In this document: positions 33,738-45,900 of the stretch, one piece after another
Numbering within the stretch: position 1 is the first letter of the stretch
How the letters are laid out: each line of letters opens with the position of its first letter
Source of the DNA: Cunninghamia lanceolata
Taxonomy: Eukaryota > Streptophyta > Pinopsida > Cupressales > Cupressaceae
Assembly: GCA_027924645.1 (NCBI GenBank)
Contig: BSBN01001017.1
Coordinates: 7,466,501-7,530,500, forward strand
Length of the DNA: 64,000 nucleotides
Reading direction: 5' to 3'
The notes under the pieces: generated by a model
What the model saw: only the letters and a program-made list of their open reading frames with translations
The model's database searches: none
Told to the model about the DNA's origin: nothing
Translations under genes and position numbers: made by a program

Positions 33738-34597
33738 TGGTGCAGTCACGATAGGAGGGTTCACAGAATGAACTGTCTAGACCATGTAGCAAGAGTAAAC
33801 ACAATGGAAACAACTCAAATATATGAAACAATTACAGATTTAGTCATTTAGTATATCATAGAATTCAAATACCAATTGGCCGGCAACATGCAGGCTTACA
33901 ATTAGGGCTCAAAGGCCTGACTACAGAATCTCAGAATATGCACAAGATGTATCTTTGAAGCTCCCTTTGCAAAGAATCCAAACTATCAAACTATCACTAT
34001 GTGAATCACTACTTTCATAGGCATCTATTACATCATTATATATCATATCCAATACAAAAGATTCCTTCGCATCAGCCAAGGAAGATCACAAACTCCAATG
34101 AAGAGCTGTAACATGTGTACGTGGATAGGTCGGTCCTAAATGAGTAGAACTCCTCTGCAAATGAATGGAATGATGTACAGATCTCAGGGAAGGTTAGACA
34201 CAAACCAAAAAACATGGAATGATGTGTCATTAAGCTTCAAAGGTTGTGAAATGCTCCGTAGGTCTTCTCCTCTAGCTAATTGTCTGAGACTGTTAGGATG
34301 CTCTGCTTTGAGAAAACAGACAATCTTCTGATAAAGATAACTTTCCAGTACTTGATCCAAATGCTCTAAGATTTGGATATGTTGTGCATGAATGTCTCTA
34401 GATACTAAGTCTGGCTCTACAAGGTCTGAAATGCAACTGTGGTAGAATGTGGACCAAAATACAAAAATTGCTATTGACTATACTACCTAAATTGAACTAA
34501 AAAATGAAAGGAAACAAACTGAACTACAAACAAACTGAAATTCAAATGTTTTTGGTTGATGCAAGATAACTCTTGAACTAGGGATGCTCCTACATCA
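33738..34597 (-). repeat. 5' LTR of element C
   Basis: 860 bp. On the minus strand it begins TGATGTAGGAGCATCCC, the same first bases as the LTR of D, and ends CTGCACCA. Confidence 0.92.
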
Positions 34598-34602
34598 TCT
34601 TT

Positions 34603-34672
34603 CCATCATGTTTACTCTTGTTGCATGGCTTGGATAATTCATTCTATGAATCCTCCGATCGTGGCTACACCA
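34603..34672 (+). repeat. 5' LTR of element D, remaining part
   Basis: Continues the LTR after element C: CATCATGTTTACTCTTGTTG aligns with the 3' copy near 61870-61890. It ends GGCTACACCA. Confidence 0.85.
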
Positions 34673-34674
34673 AG

Positions 34675-34686
34675 TGGTATCAAAAC
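34675..34686 (+). other. Primer binding site of element D
   Basis: TGGTATCAAAAC two bases after the LTR. Initiator-Met-tRNA type with one internal and one terminal change. Confidence 0.85.
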
Positions 34687-34797
34687 GAGGTTTTGAAGTG
34701 AAGGTATTCTATAGGATCTTGTGGTGAACCAGTTGCCAAACTAAGGTAGTCTACTTGTGTTTGTCAATAGATCATTAAGTGTGAGGTAGTTGCTACC

Positions 34798-34817
34798 TGT
34801 TGTGTGGTTACACAACA
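34798..34817 (+). other. Terminal hairpin of the element F LTR
   Basis: TGTTGTGT-GGTT-ACACAACA, a perfect 8-bp stem with a 4-base loop at the very end of the LTR. It is repeated at 49757-49776. A related hairpin with a 7-bp stem opens element G at 61911. Confidence 0.85.
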
Positions 34818-36144
34818 CACCCCATTTTGACCGGACAAAACAGGGACCCAACTTTTTTGTTTGGCTTTTCTTGTGTTTTCTGCTTACTGGCGGTCTAGTA
34901 AAAGAAAGTAATGCAGATGATCCTGCATAAAGGGGACTAGGTAAGTCATCATGATGAGGTTAGTTTTTTCAAAGTTAATATTTTATGACAATAACCTCAT
35001 GATTGGATAGAGCACAAAATTTTATGCAATTTTGCCTTTTGGATCACCCTGATATTCCTTAGGGAACAAAAGTTATGATGAGTCAAAGATCTGGTCAAAC
35101 CTGATATTCCGAGGGGAGGATCATATTTCTTAATATTAGTCATCTTATAAAAGATCACCCTGATCTAATATTATCACCTGATAAAATCATTCGGTCCAAA
35201 CATCCGGACGTCAATTTTATGTGATAACAATATCTACCCGACAAACAACATCATATATTTTGCGAGGGTCATAATTGAACATCACCTGATATTTAAATAT
35301 CACCCCGAAACAATATCCTAATGTTGTCATCCAAACCCATTAAGCAAAGAAATGAACATGATGATGATGTCACCATCCTTTTTACCTCGTGGAGGTATAT
35401 TTCCAAGCATTACCCTTCCTACATAACATGACGATGACATCATAGGACCACAATGCTGAACTATGTCATTATCTTGATGACGTCATCCTGATATTTCAAC
35501 AAGAGGTCATTTTAGTTCAGGGGATCATAATTGAATATCACCTGATATTTGAAAATCATCCTATCCTGCAAAGATCACCCTACACCTTGCCACCATAACA
35601 TTAAATGCATGCATATATGGTAGGTGATTCCTACTGATTACGAACCCGATACATACACCTGGTGAGATCCTGAGTTGTCGTACAGGAATCCATGATTTTA
35701 ATCAATTCATCCCTAATTTTGAACTAATTTTACACTAAAGAGGAAGTTAAAAGTGATTTACAAAATCATTTTACACTTACCTTGTGATGAAACAAGTTTT
35801 TACAGAGCACAGATTGCAAACCCTCATAAGATTACCTGCGCGCGCATATAGCTTGTACCAGAATGGGATACGTGAGCATTATAGGTATTTGAATTCCTTT
35901 CACATAGTTATCAGCATAATTAAGAGGATAAACACATCATGTAAGTAATTGAAACCATCTTGTTGTCATGTTCTGCATATCGAGGTATCATGGTGTTTTC
36001 TACTTTGAAGTTCTAAACTATGCATATCGGGATAAATGAGATATTGAAAGAGTATAATATGCATGATGAATAATGAAGATATGACGTATATGCATGCTTG
36101 TAAGATATCAATTGTAAGACCAATTTTGTTAATTACAGGCATCC

Positions 36145-39100
36145 ATGGCAGATAAGCGGTTGGCTAAGTCAGAAGCAGAATTTCTAAAGCCCATGTTTGC
36201 TCAACCCGAGGGTGTCTAGTTTAGATACGGTGCCATCACAGATACGCACCAAGGAAATACAAATATGGCTACATGGTTAGCTAAAATGAGTGATGAAAAG
36301 AATAATAGCACCTTGCTAGATGCAGTCTTTGTATGTGGAATGTCAAATGCAGCTGGTTTCCCTTATTCCATGGAAACTCCTGAGCTAGTCATTGAATGTG
36401 CAAAAAACTATAATCCACAAACAAGGAAGGTGGAGAAGCATGGCAGAGTATATGTTGATTTGTCTATCAAAAGTCTTGCTGGTACATTTAGTTTGCCATT
36501 GGGCAAGAAGGTTGCCAACATAGATTTGAAGAAATCAGAAATAGAATATGAGAATAATAAGAAGACTGCTAGGAAGAAAATGTACCAATGGAGGGCGAAG
36601 AATAGTCCTTATCCTACAGCAGCTAAACTTCCAATACACTTATATAAATTTGACTTTGACGATGAATACCAATACATGATAGCTCTACTCAGCAGAGTGA
36701 CGGGCCAGCCTGATGCTGGAAGTTTTAAGGATTGGATGTATGCAGTCATCCTGATGTGCCTTTACGTAGACAACAAGCCAATGTGGGCTAAGATGATAAG
36801 TGATGCTCTAAATGAGCAGCTGATGAACCTAGGAGGTCCAGATTGTTCCTTCTACATGACCTCATACATAGTTTATTCATGTTCCTACAAGGGTACATTT
36901 GATGCATTGACTACAATTGGGAGAATTGGTGGCACAACAAATGATGCACATATATGGGATCATCATCCCCAGCTGCAAAGAGCAAATTACCTCCAAGATT
37001 ACAAACTAGTGAATGATGCATTCTCTATGCATCTGGTAAAAACAATGGAGGAGGCAGAACTAAAAGATTGAGCATGGAAGCTCAGGAAGTCATATACAGG
37101 TATGGAGCCTGGTTTATTGAATTTGCAACTTTCTCTTACATCAGAATTGAAGCCTTTGAGGGAGAGCCTCTCATGCTCCCGAGATACCCTACAGATGCAG
37201 TTGTCTTAATGGAATTTTAAAGATAAATTTCCACAATACTGAATGTTTACAAAGCTAACAACAAACTTCCATTAGTATTGTTTCCAATTACAATGGGCTG
37301 GTATATGTGCCCAAATTCTAAGAATATTAAGAAGGCCATAGTTGGTCTGACTATGATGAATTTCCAGCCATTTCCATTGACAAGATCATATGATCCATAT
37401 GAGAAGATGTAGAGGATCATGGGGAAGCCCATCCATCGAAGACACCTTGAAGACTTCTGGGCAGATTGTGAAGATGAAGCTGAAGCCAGAAGAAGAAGAT
37501 ATCAAAGGCTTACACTCAACCAAATCAAGACCTTTGATTGCACTTCCATCCTAGCACAATTGAAGAAAGATGATGGAGTGGTAATGGCTGATGAATATGA
37601 GGAGAAAAAGGTCTACAATGATACCATCTCAGTACCTAATCTCACCATCCAGGAGGACATGTCCTTGGATCCATTCATAGGTAGGACATTGTAGCTGACC
37701 CAAGCATGGTCGATGACCAGATAAATATACTAAAGAAAAGGGGTGTTGCCATCATGGTAGACAATAAGAAGAAAAGACAGGAGATTTCTGAAGATGAATA
37801 TGATGATTTCTTGAATGAGAAGAGGAAGTCTAAAGGAGAGAGAGTACCACCTCCTGGGAAAAGCAAGAGACCTCCAAGAGGTAAGAAAATTGATGCTGAA
37901 CCAAAAGGGGTCATAATTGAGAGAATAGATGTGCCAACTGAAGATGCATCAGCATCAGGACAGGCATTAGCATCATCAGCACCGCCTCCAATGGATAAGA
38001 AAAAAACTAAAAAGATCCAGAGACCACCTACAAAACCTATTGAAACATATGAGGAGGGTCAAGCCTCACATAAGCAAATAGAAGAGGATATTCCTCTTGA
38101 TGAGGAGCTAGAAGAAGAAGAAGAAAATGTTGAACCCCTCACTAGAAAAAGAAAAGCAGTTCGGGTGATAGCAACTACACCTAAGAAACCAAGAACTTCA
38201 ATGAGAGGTGAAATAAAACAAACCCCTATAATGCTAAAAGGGGTGGGTGGAGAAGTATTCAATAGGGAATTGCAGCATAACATTCCACTTCCCACCATTG
38301 TAAAGTTTAAAACTGAACAAGCAGAAGAATAAATGAAAGAAGCCTCTAAGGCAGTTCAAAGTGGTCTAGTCTCATTAGATGAGATAGTTGACCTATCTGA
38401 TGATGAGGTGGTGAAGGATGTAGCTTCACAAAGAATGGAAACCCTTGCTGTTGGCACCTGGGTAACTCCACAGGGGACCCCATTGGTCCAGGTAGTATTA
38501 GAAGAGATGAAGCAAGTAGAATCAGAAAAGGAAAAGAGCCCAGAAAACATTGCACAGCAAATAGGGCTGGATGGCTTAGTTGATCAGGTGACAAGTCCTA
38601 CAGTTATAGATTTGACATATGTAGAGGATGTAAATCCTAAGGATACGGCAGGTGCACCTGAGAAAGCAAAGAATATTGAAGAACTCAGATAGAAAGAAGT
38701 GGAGAGAAAAACTCTAGGTATGGGTCACCAACAACATGATGCATCAGCTGAGCCCAAAGCAGTAGAAGTCCCACCAAAGGATAAAGAAGATAAAGAAATA
38801 TCAAGTCCTAATGACCACAAAGCTCAAGAGGTAATTAACACAAGTTCAGAGTTGATTATAGTTGCAGATTAGGTGGACGAGCCTAAGATAAATAAAATAA
38901 CATCCACAGATACTAACATACCTGAAGAAAAGGAAAATGCTAAGGTGGATGAGATACCCGTGGAGGAAGTAAAGGATCAAGATCATGATAAATCATGCAG
39001 ATGATGAAAAAGATCAACCTCCAGAAAATGAAATCCCTCAACAAGAGGATATACCCAAAGATCACCTTCATGGGGAGCATCATGAGGAAGAGATAACGAA

Positions 39101-40436
39101 ATCACCCTTCCCATCGAACATGATGGTGGATACTAGAGATCAAGGTGATCATCATGATGATGATGGAGACCAACAGTCAAAGGATCAAATTCCTTAGTGG
39201 CTCAAGAAAGAAATTGGTATAGAGTCACAAGAATTTGATATATCTACATTGTTTTTGGAAACTTTAATAATACCTAAGAGGAAGGCTAGAATAACTTCTA
39301 TAATAAGAAGAGATCTTGTTATGGGCAGGAGGACTGCATAGGTAGCCATTCCTACAGCTGATAGAGAAAAAGGCAAGATCACTCTGGATGAATTCCAGAT
39401 TAGTACGGTAGATTTGGGATTTGCCAATGAAGATCAAGAAGGCCAAGAAGGTAAAGATATTATTGATTCATTAATCCAGAGGGTAAAAAAGGGAAAGGAG
39501 AAAAATAAACAGCACAAGGAGCACATTGCTCAGTTACATACTTATATAAAGGGGTTAATTAATCTTGAGGAGACATCAAGTGATCATGCAGTCCCATTGA
39601 TTGCTATTTCTCAAGACGAGGTAAATAAATTGGATCTCATGAAGCATGAGTCATCCATAATGAGAAAGTGGATGTTATCCACATTTGATGAAGCAGAGGA
39701 AGTAGTAAAAGCTTTTTTGAAGAGGAGGATTTCTTTAGGCATCTCCAGGAAGAAGGTTGACAAGTTACAGATGGAGATCGGGAAAAGGTCCTTTCAGTTG
39801 GAGAAATCTTTGACTACCTTGGAAGAAATAAAGAGGATTGATCCTTAGGTTCTCATAAGTAATCATGTATTAAATAATAGCAATGCACTATTAATAGACA
39901 TATGGTACAAAGACATCAGGTTTGAATGTGATGTGCTTAAAAGATGCAATAGTAAACTAAGAGATATCAGCATGAAGCTACATGATATGATGTCATTTGA
40001 GGCTGAAATTTTGGAAGCATTAGAAGGAAAGGTAGAAGGCAAGATAGAAAATCAAGATGAGGAGTTTGCCATTAAAGCTCTACATAGCAATTTCCAACAG
40101 GTAGCTGATTATCCTTTAAACCACCTGACAGAGGAAACTATGGATAAGATCATGAGGATCAAGGTCAAGATGGAGAATTATAATGAGACATCTAGCAGCA
40201 GGAGAAAGTAAATTAGAGAACCTCCGAGGCAAATATCAAATACACAGGCACACAATCATCAAAGAAAGAACTCAAGATGGTGGGGAGATAGAGAAGATAG
40301 TGCAGTCATATGAAAATATCCAGACATCCATGTCCATGTACAAGGAGAAGCTCATCAAGATGATGAAGATTTGGAAAGCGATGATCCTGATGCTCCTGAT
40401 GACAGAGATGAGGAACTTGAAAGATAAAGAGTAGAT
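36145..40436 (+). pseudogene. LTR-borne ORF of element F, copy 1 (~1430 codons, broken), function unknown
   Basis: The ATG at 36145 lies just after a splice-acceptor-like TTTGTTAATTACAG. A TAG stands at codon 25 (36217), where copy 2 has CAG. Open pieces follow: 36265-37071 (ends by a 1-base loss relative to copy 2), 37419-37694, 37706-38332, 38333-38692 and 39414-39848. Layout: N-terminal ~400 residues globular, with HGRVYVDLSIKSLAGTFSLP and KMYQWRAKN; then a WADCEDEAEARRRRYQRL region; a Lys/Glu/Pro-rich middle with basic patches (KRPPRGKK, TPKKPRTS); an acidic His/Asp part; and a long C-terminal coiled coil ending in an Asp/Glu-rich tail. No known enzyme motif is visible. A divergent homologue is in element G, which argues that it was once a conserved protein. 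Confidence 0.82.
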
Positions 40437-40621
40437 GAAGATGCATTACCAGGAAAAGACATAAGCTTCTGATACTTAAGAAAATAAGTTGTCTAGATGG
40501 TTGCCAGCTGGCAACTTGTGCCATGTGGAAAAAGTTGACTGGGTCAATGAAATGTAAACTGTAGATCTTAATAGATAAATCTAGATCGTAGATCAATTGT
40601 AACCACTCCCTCACTTTGTTC

Positions 40622-40628
40622 TATATAA
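40622..40628 (+). promoter_or_regulatory. Probable TATA box in the element F 5' LTR
   Basis: CTATATAAGG about 190 bp after the LTR ORF. The right LTR has TATAAAAG at the same place (55628). About 115 bp upstream the right copy has a G-box-like CACGTGG and both copies have TTGACT. A conserved block CATTTTAAAACATTC follows about 20-30 bp downstream, where transcription would start. Confidence 0.7.
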
Positions 40629-40774
40629 GGTGCAGGGATGCCTCATTTTAAAACATTCAAAACTTAATTGAAATCTGTTTGCTGAAATATTCAGGGCTCA
40701 TTTCAAAGTTGTTGTATACATATATGTTCTAGCATACTTAATGAATGAGAAGACTATTTTTTATTACAATCCAT

Positions 40775-40780
40775 AATAAA
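40775..40780 (+). terminator. Probable polyadenylation signal in the element F 5' LTR
   Basis: AATAAA about 150 bp downstream of the TATA box, conserved at 55781-55786 in the right LTR. It would define the end of the R region. Confidence 0.6.
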
Positions 40781-41455
40781 TCTTGAGTAATCAGTGTATG
40801 GATTCTTGATACATGCTATGATTTGCTGCATCCCTTGGAGTGCATATCTACTTACATATGTTGTTTTCATACTTTTCCTTTGAAGTTTGCATCGACTGTA
40901 TCTAGCTGTGGAATGTCCTGGTGAACATATGGTTTGATTTCTTCTCTTCATGATTGTATCTAATGTGTATGTGGATCAATAGCTGAAGGTTCAACATTAA
41001 TTTGAAGTATTTTTTTCAATTTCTTTCAATTTCAGAGCATTTTATCATCATAATTGCAAATAATTGGCAATCTTAAGCAAATAATACAAATATGTAGACA
41101 TCCCATAGATAACTGAACATATTCAGCATATTTGAAGTTAAAGCATGTCAAAATAACAAATATCATGCAAGGATTTAAAGATAGATGCATTATTGAAACA
41201 TATCCTGTGTATAATAACTATCTGTGCAGCATCATTACAGTAAACATTATCTTACTGATGAGATCTACGTAAGGCCCCAAAATGGAAACAGCAACACACA
41301 TCAACCTTTGAGTAATGTCAGAAGATTAAGACCTAATCACTAAAGACTTGAGATCATGAATTCTCTGAATTCATCGTATCTTTCAAGATGAATAAAGGTT
41401 AATGTGTACTTTTATTCTATGTTTGTTTATGACTAACATCATGATCAATATAAAT

Positions 41456-41472
41456 TGGCACTAGAAGGTGGG
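41456..41472 (+). other. Primer binding site of element F (not initiator Met)
   Basis: TGGCACTAGAAGGTGGG starts five bases after the LTR. TGG pairs with a tRNA CCA end, but I cannot say which tRNA. It differs from the TGGTATCAGAGC type used by A to E. 41473-41900 is a leader without a gene. Confidence 0.65.
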
Positions 41473-41929
41473 CCATAGGATGAGGATCATCATCAGTAGT
41501 TCAGGTGATGATAAAGATCGTAAGGTAATGCTCAGACACTGCTGAATTTCAAATTAGACGTAAATATTTGTTGTTCTAAGCTTGCACATGCTAATCCTTT
41601 GCAAAGTTTTCATAATTGATCGAAAATATTGCAATCTTTACAATAGATCATCATGTATTTGCAAAGATCAGTCTTATTTCAGGTGAATTTGTCCAAATTT
41701 TGAGGTATCTTGCTTTAGAAACCCGATATCAACCTGCAAGTGTTACCAAACCTAAAGATCACCTCATATTTGTAGTATAGCTGCAAATATTCCAGAAATA
41801 CTTGGTCCATTTCCAATCCTAACCTTAAATATAGTCATTGCTAGTGAATTCCAACCAATCTTTACAATCATCTAGCCAATTTTCTTCAAAATCAAGAAAT
41901 CCTGGCTCACAGGATAAATACCAGGTCTC

Positions 41930-43425
41930 GATCTAGTGGAATCTTTGAAGAATTACCTGTTAGAGGACTTAGACCTAGAACTGTAGACATCCATCACACT
42001 CTAGGGTCTAGTGCATCAGGAGCTTCACCTGAGCCTCCTCCTGTAACTCCTATTGGTTTACAAGTACCTTCAGGGTTATCTGTGACACCTCCTATCCAAC
42101 CTCAACCTTTCATACCTCAGGGTCAACCTCCTCCAGTCGCAATGTCATTCTTTGTAGCAGAGTCACCTTTGACCTTTACCACATATCATGTTTTGTCAAA
42201 GAATCCTGACAAACTTTGTCCAAAATATCATCCTTATCAAGATGCTTATGATCATATCAAAACTTTCAAAGAAGCCTGTTGTAGGGCCAGAATAGAGCAT
42301 CAAGATGTTGTATGCAGATTATTTCCTTTTTCTTTAGGGGAAGAGGCTTATAATTGGTATATTAGTCTCGGTCGGAGCTTTATCAGATCATGGGACATTC
42401 ATGAAAAGGCTTTCACTGATAGGTTCAAGATACCAATAGATCCTTCAATGAACTATCACTTATTTGCTACAATCAAAAGATTTGAAGGTGAACCTATTGC
42501 CAACTTCAATGCTAGGTTCCAGAAAATGCTATCCAAGTTAGTTACCCCATATACTGTAGCAGATGCTGCTGCCAGGAGTATCTATTATTCAGCTCTGGAT
42601 CCTTTGACTTCCATGTTCATCAGGAGAGCACATCCTAAAATCACAACTTTGACAGGAGCTTTTCAAGAAGCTATCATAGTCAATCAGCAACTGGTACCTG
42701 CTCCAACACCAAACATATCTTTTCCTACACCACCTGGATATCCTGCATATCCTTCACAATATCTTGCATATCCTTCACAATATCCTAATGGAGCTATGGT
42801 GCCTCCAGCAGTCATGCCAACACCATTACAGATATCTCCACTAAGTATCATGCCACCTCCTAATGGGAATGGTCAGATGCCATAGTATCCTGCACATGCA
42901 CTGACACCTCAGGGTGTGGATCAGAACAATAAAACTGGATCCTCTTTCTTCAAGCTTCAAACTGAAAATGTAGTGGCTAAAGCTCAGGAGGAGAAAGAAG
43001 AAATCAAAGAAATCTCTACTCAGCTGAGAAAACTAACTACAGAGGTCACTCATCTAAGAAATCAAAACTTCTATTCTCAATCTAATCAGAATAGGGGTTA
43101 CACCAATGACAAACCTAGTTATCCTGATAGGGGGTACAACAACAATAATTTCAACAATAATGGTGGAAATAATAATAACCCTCAAAGACAGCCTAGAGTA
43201 TGGAACTCTAGACCAAATAATGGCTCATTGCCATCACCTTTAGATAATCAGCCACCTATTGAAGCCAAACAGACTACTAGAGTCAATCTTGTTGAGGCAG
43301 CCCTCACCAATTGGTGTAGAATACATAATACAAATGCTCATGCAGAATTAGACTGTCCACAATTTAAAATTGCTACAAGCATTTTTCAGACAGAAGTGTC
43401 CAATACTTCTGGAAATCCACCCTAG
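41930..43425 (+). pseudogene. Gag of element F
   Basis: Long open frame to 42885 and again 42916-43425, split by a TAG at ~42885. The true start is upstream of 42082 and not clear. The capsid core reads FPFSLGEEAYNWYISLG, WDIHEKAFTDRF and RFEGEPIANFNARFQKML, typical of Tat/Athila-type gag. A Pro/Tyr-rich stretch with PAYPSQYLAYPSQYP repeats follows, then an Asn-rich part, and a zinc-knuckle variant WCRIHNTNAHAELDC (C-x2-H-x4-H-x4-C) at about 43313-43355. Confidence 0.88.
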
Positions 43426-44082
43426 GTGGAGGGAAATGAAATTGTCCCTTGTGGATATGACTCAGCATTTGTATTAGAAAGTTATACTAATCAACATCAT
43501 CAGCAGACTGTGTCATCCCACCAACATTACAACTAGACATGTGAAGAATCTGCCATGGCTTTTGAGTCAAATTATGTTTTCCCCTTTGAAGATGAGAACG
43601 AGCCATCCAATGAGCCTGAAGAGGTGTATGCTTACCAGCAGCAATATTAGGGTAAGCACAATCATAATCTGAGAAGTAACTCCAACAGACCTACTGGTCC
43701 ATTAACCAGTTCCTTGCCCCCAAATAATTTTAACACACCTCCTGATCCCAAGGCAAGTAACAATCCAAGATTTCCAAAGGTAAATGCACAGTATCTATCA
43801 CCACATAACACAGTATCAAAAGTTGTTGGCCTACCTCATGAATCTGACAAACTAGTCACATATCTGGTAGATGAGATGAAGAAGGTAAAGATCAGCTTGT
43901 CTCTATCAAAGTTGTTGAAAACTCCTACAATTAAGAAGGCATTTATGAAATCACTAGATGATCCTACTCCTAGAGAGGATAGTCATTCCCCAAGTTAGCC
44001 TAGTAATAGAGATCATGCTACTAAAGATAACACTGTCAAACATAAAGCGCCAGCTATAGTTCAAGCGGTAGAAACCTCCCAC

Positions 44083-44478
44083 ATGACCTTGTATAAGGAC
44101 AAAAGTGAGTCACCACCTTTCCTCCTTACCATAAGGATGTTTAGTAAGAATTTACACAACTGTTTGGTAGATTCAGGTGCATCTACAAATGTCATGCCCC
44201 TGTCTATATGCAATTCTTTAGGACTGCATCCTACTAAATCCCTAAAGAAGGTGACACAGCTAGATAAAACAGAAGTAAGTGTGATCAGAGAGTTAACTCA
44301 TATTCAAATGCAACTAGCATCTGATCCTAGGATCCAATATTACATCGATATCCAAGTAGTAGATATACCTGATACATACGGGATGTTGCTCAGCAGAGAC
44401 TGGTCTAAAACTCTCAATGGATATATGTCTACTGACTTTAGTCACATGTGGCTACCTTGGAAAGGGATACCAAACTAG
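44083..44478 (+). pseudogene. Aspartic protease of element F
   Basis: An open frame of 131 codons: LHNCLVDSGASTNVMPLSICNSLG has the DSGA active site, and YGMLLSRDWSKTLNGYMSTDFSHMWLP is the typical ending of Tat/Athila proteases. Between gag and this domain (43426-44082) the frame continues with stops and no known domain. A TAG at 44476 ends it. Confidence 0.9.
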
Positions 44479-45165
44479 ATTAGAATAGATACTAAGCCTA
44501 GAATGAAACACATGATCACCGAGTACAACAAAACAAATGAGATCATGTATGTGAATGTTGAACCTGGAGTTTATGCCATTAGACTGCAGACTATCAAGAT
44601 AGAAGAGATCCTGATGTTCGACTTTCATCATCATGATGATGATCATCAGGAGGACACACTAACTATAGAACCTGATAGTAATTTTGAGAATGAGAATGAA
44701 ATAGACCGCTTCAGAAATTTTGAGATGCACCTGTCCAAGCAGGTAAAACGTTGTTAGTTGTTAAATATACCTGTTCATGATGTTTTGATTGATGGTTGGT
44801 GCAGATTACGTGACGAGGCACATTTAGAGAAAACTTGTGAAACATGCTTAGATATGATGAAACTAGAGCAGACATGCAGTGAGGCATCATCATCATCTGA
44901 GGTAAGTTCTACATCTAGTGATGATGATGATACTGATTTTTGTTTGTCTTCTACAGGAAACACAAGTAGGGTAATAAATCATGATGAGGATCGTATTATG
45001 AGAATAGAAGAAATTCTAGTATATGACCAGATAAATGTCAAGAAGAAAGAGAAAATCACCCTAGGGAGTGATTGTCTAATGGAGTCAGATTATGAACTAT
45101 CTGATGAAGATTGAGGTAGTAACCTGACCGGATTTGAGGAGTTTTTATCAGGAGAAATTAAAAAA
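44479..45165 (+). pseudogene. Acidic linker of element F with a WCRL repeat motif
   Basis: The frame between protease and extra RNase H is very acidic, Ser/Asp-rich (SSSSEVSSTSSDDDD) and contains GWCRLRDEAHLEKTC. A second copy, GWCRLHEAPHSE, is at about 45205-45245. Both echo the gag knuckle WCRIHNTNAHAELDC, so they look like duplicated metal-binding motifs that partly lost ligands. Stops at 44755-44757 and 45112-45114. Confidence 0.6.
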
Positions 45166-45900
45166 ATGATAGAACAAGAGAAACTTCCACGAGATGCACT
45201 GACTAAGGGATGGTGCAGATTACATGAGGCACCTCATTCAGAAACTGCCTACTCACTATCTTTACATATTGCAAAGGAACATATAGTACCCAATCTAGAA
45301 GATCATCCTCTTGATGTTGAAAAGAAGGAAGAAGAATCAACTTTGCAGAAGAAAGGAAAGATGAAGTCTAAGAATGCTGAAGTACCTAAATTAAAATGGA
45401 TATTAGGTGGAGCAGTTGCCAAAGCTGCAAAGAGGAAGGAAAGTTTAGCTAAGCCTCCTACTAAAGATAGGGCCTGGATCCTTAGATTTGATGGATCCAA
45501 GTCCAAACAAGGAGTTGGAGTAGGGATTGATCTCATTGATCCATCAAGAAAGTCCTACTTAGCTGCTTACATATTATAGTTCCCCTACACTAACAATGTG
45601 ATAGAGTATGAAGCTTTGATTCATGGGATACTGTTTTCTCTCAAGAAGAAGGTAAAAATTCTACATGTCTTTGGAGACTTAGAATTAGTTGTCAGATAGG
45701 TAAGAGGAATTTACTCTTGCAACTATAATAAATTGTCAAATTATAGACACAGAGTGTGGGATTTGATTGAAGACTTTGATGCATTTAATATCACCCACGT
45801 ACCTAGAGAATAGAACCATAGGGCAGATGCCTTAGCACATGCCACCAGTACATTAGAGCCCTTGTCCATATCAGGCCTAAAGAGATTTTCAGTAGAACTA
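45166..45900 (+). pseudogene. Extra RNase H domain of element F, upstream of RT
   Basis: Reads RAWILRFDGSKSKQGVGVG (first catalytic Asp, codon 45490), EYEALIHGI (Glu, 45604), VFGDLELVV (Asp, 45676) and NHRADALAHA (Asp, 45826). This is the full D-E-D-D set of a type I RNase H in one frame, with the FDGS...G-G and ADALA features of the archaeal/plant-type additional RNase H known from Tat elements. Three TAG stops interrupt it (45577, ~45698, 45811), all at places where glutamine fits. In Tat elements as I know them the extra domain follows the normal RNase H. Here it precedes RT. The frame continues as an acidic linker to ~46250. Confidence 0.85.

Larger units (their letters stand above)
23133..34597 (-). 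mobile_element. Element C: Ty3/gypsy chromovirus inserted in the LTR of its relative D
   Basis: Duplication tcttt at 23128-23132 and 34598-34602. Minus-strand order: 5' LTR 33738-34597, primer site 33724-33735, gag, protease, RT, RNase H, integrase, chromodomain, then 3' LTR 23133-28907, which is itself interrupted by E. LTR lengths are 860 bp and, without E, about 857 bp. A sample of 236 bp gives about 12% divergence. Proteins align throughout with those of D, so the two are the same or sister families. All domains carry stops, but several stretches are open. Confidence 0.92.
34798..41450 (+). repeat. 5' LTR of element F (giant, ORF-bearing)
   Basis: 6653 bp. By the TATA (40622) and AATAAA (40775) positions, U3 would be 34798 to ~40650, R ~40650-40800 and U5 the rest. 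The first 1.3 kb contains many TGATATT motifs and a TGACGTCA site near 35476. Then comes the ORF (36145-40436), and then about 180 bp of promoter-like sequence. Confidence 0.9.
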
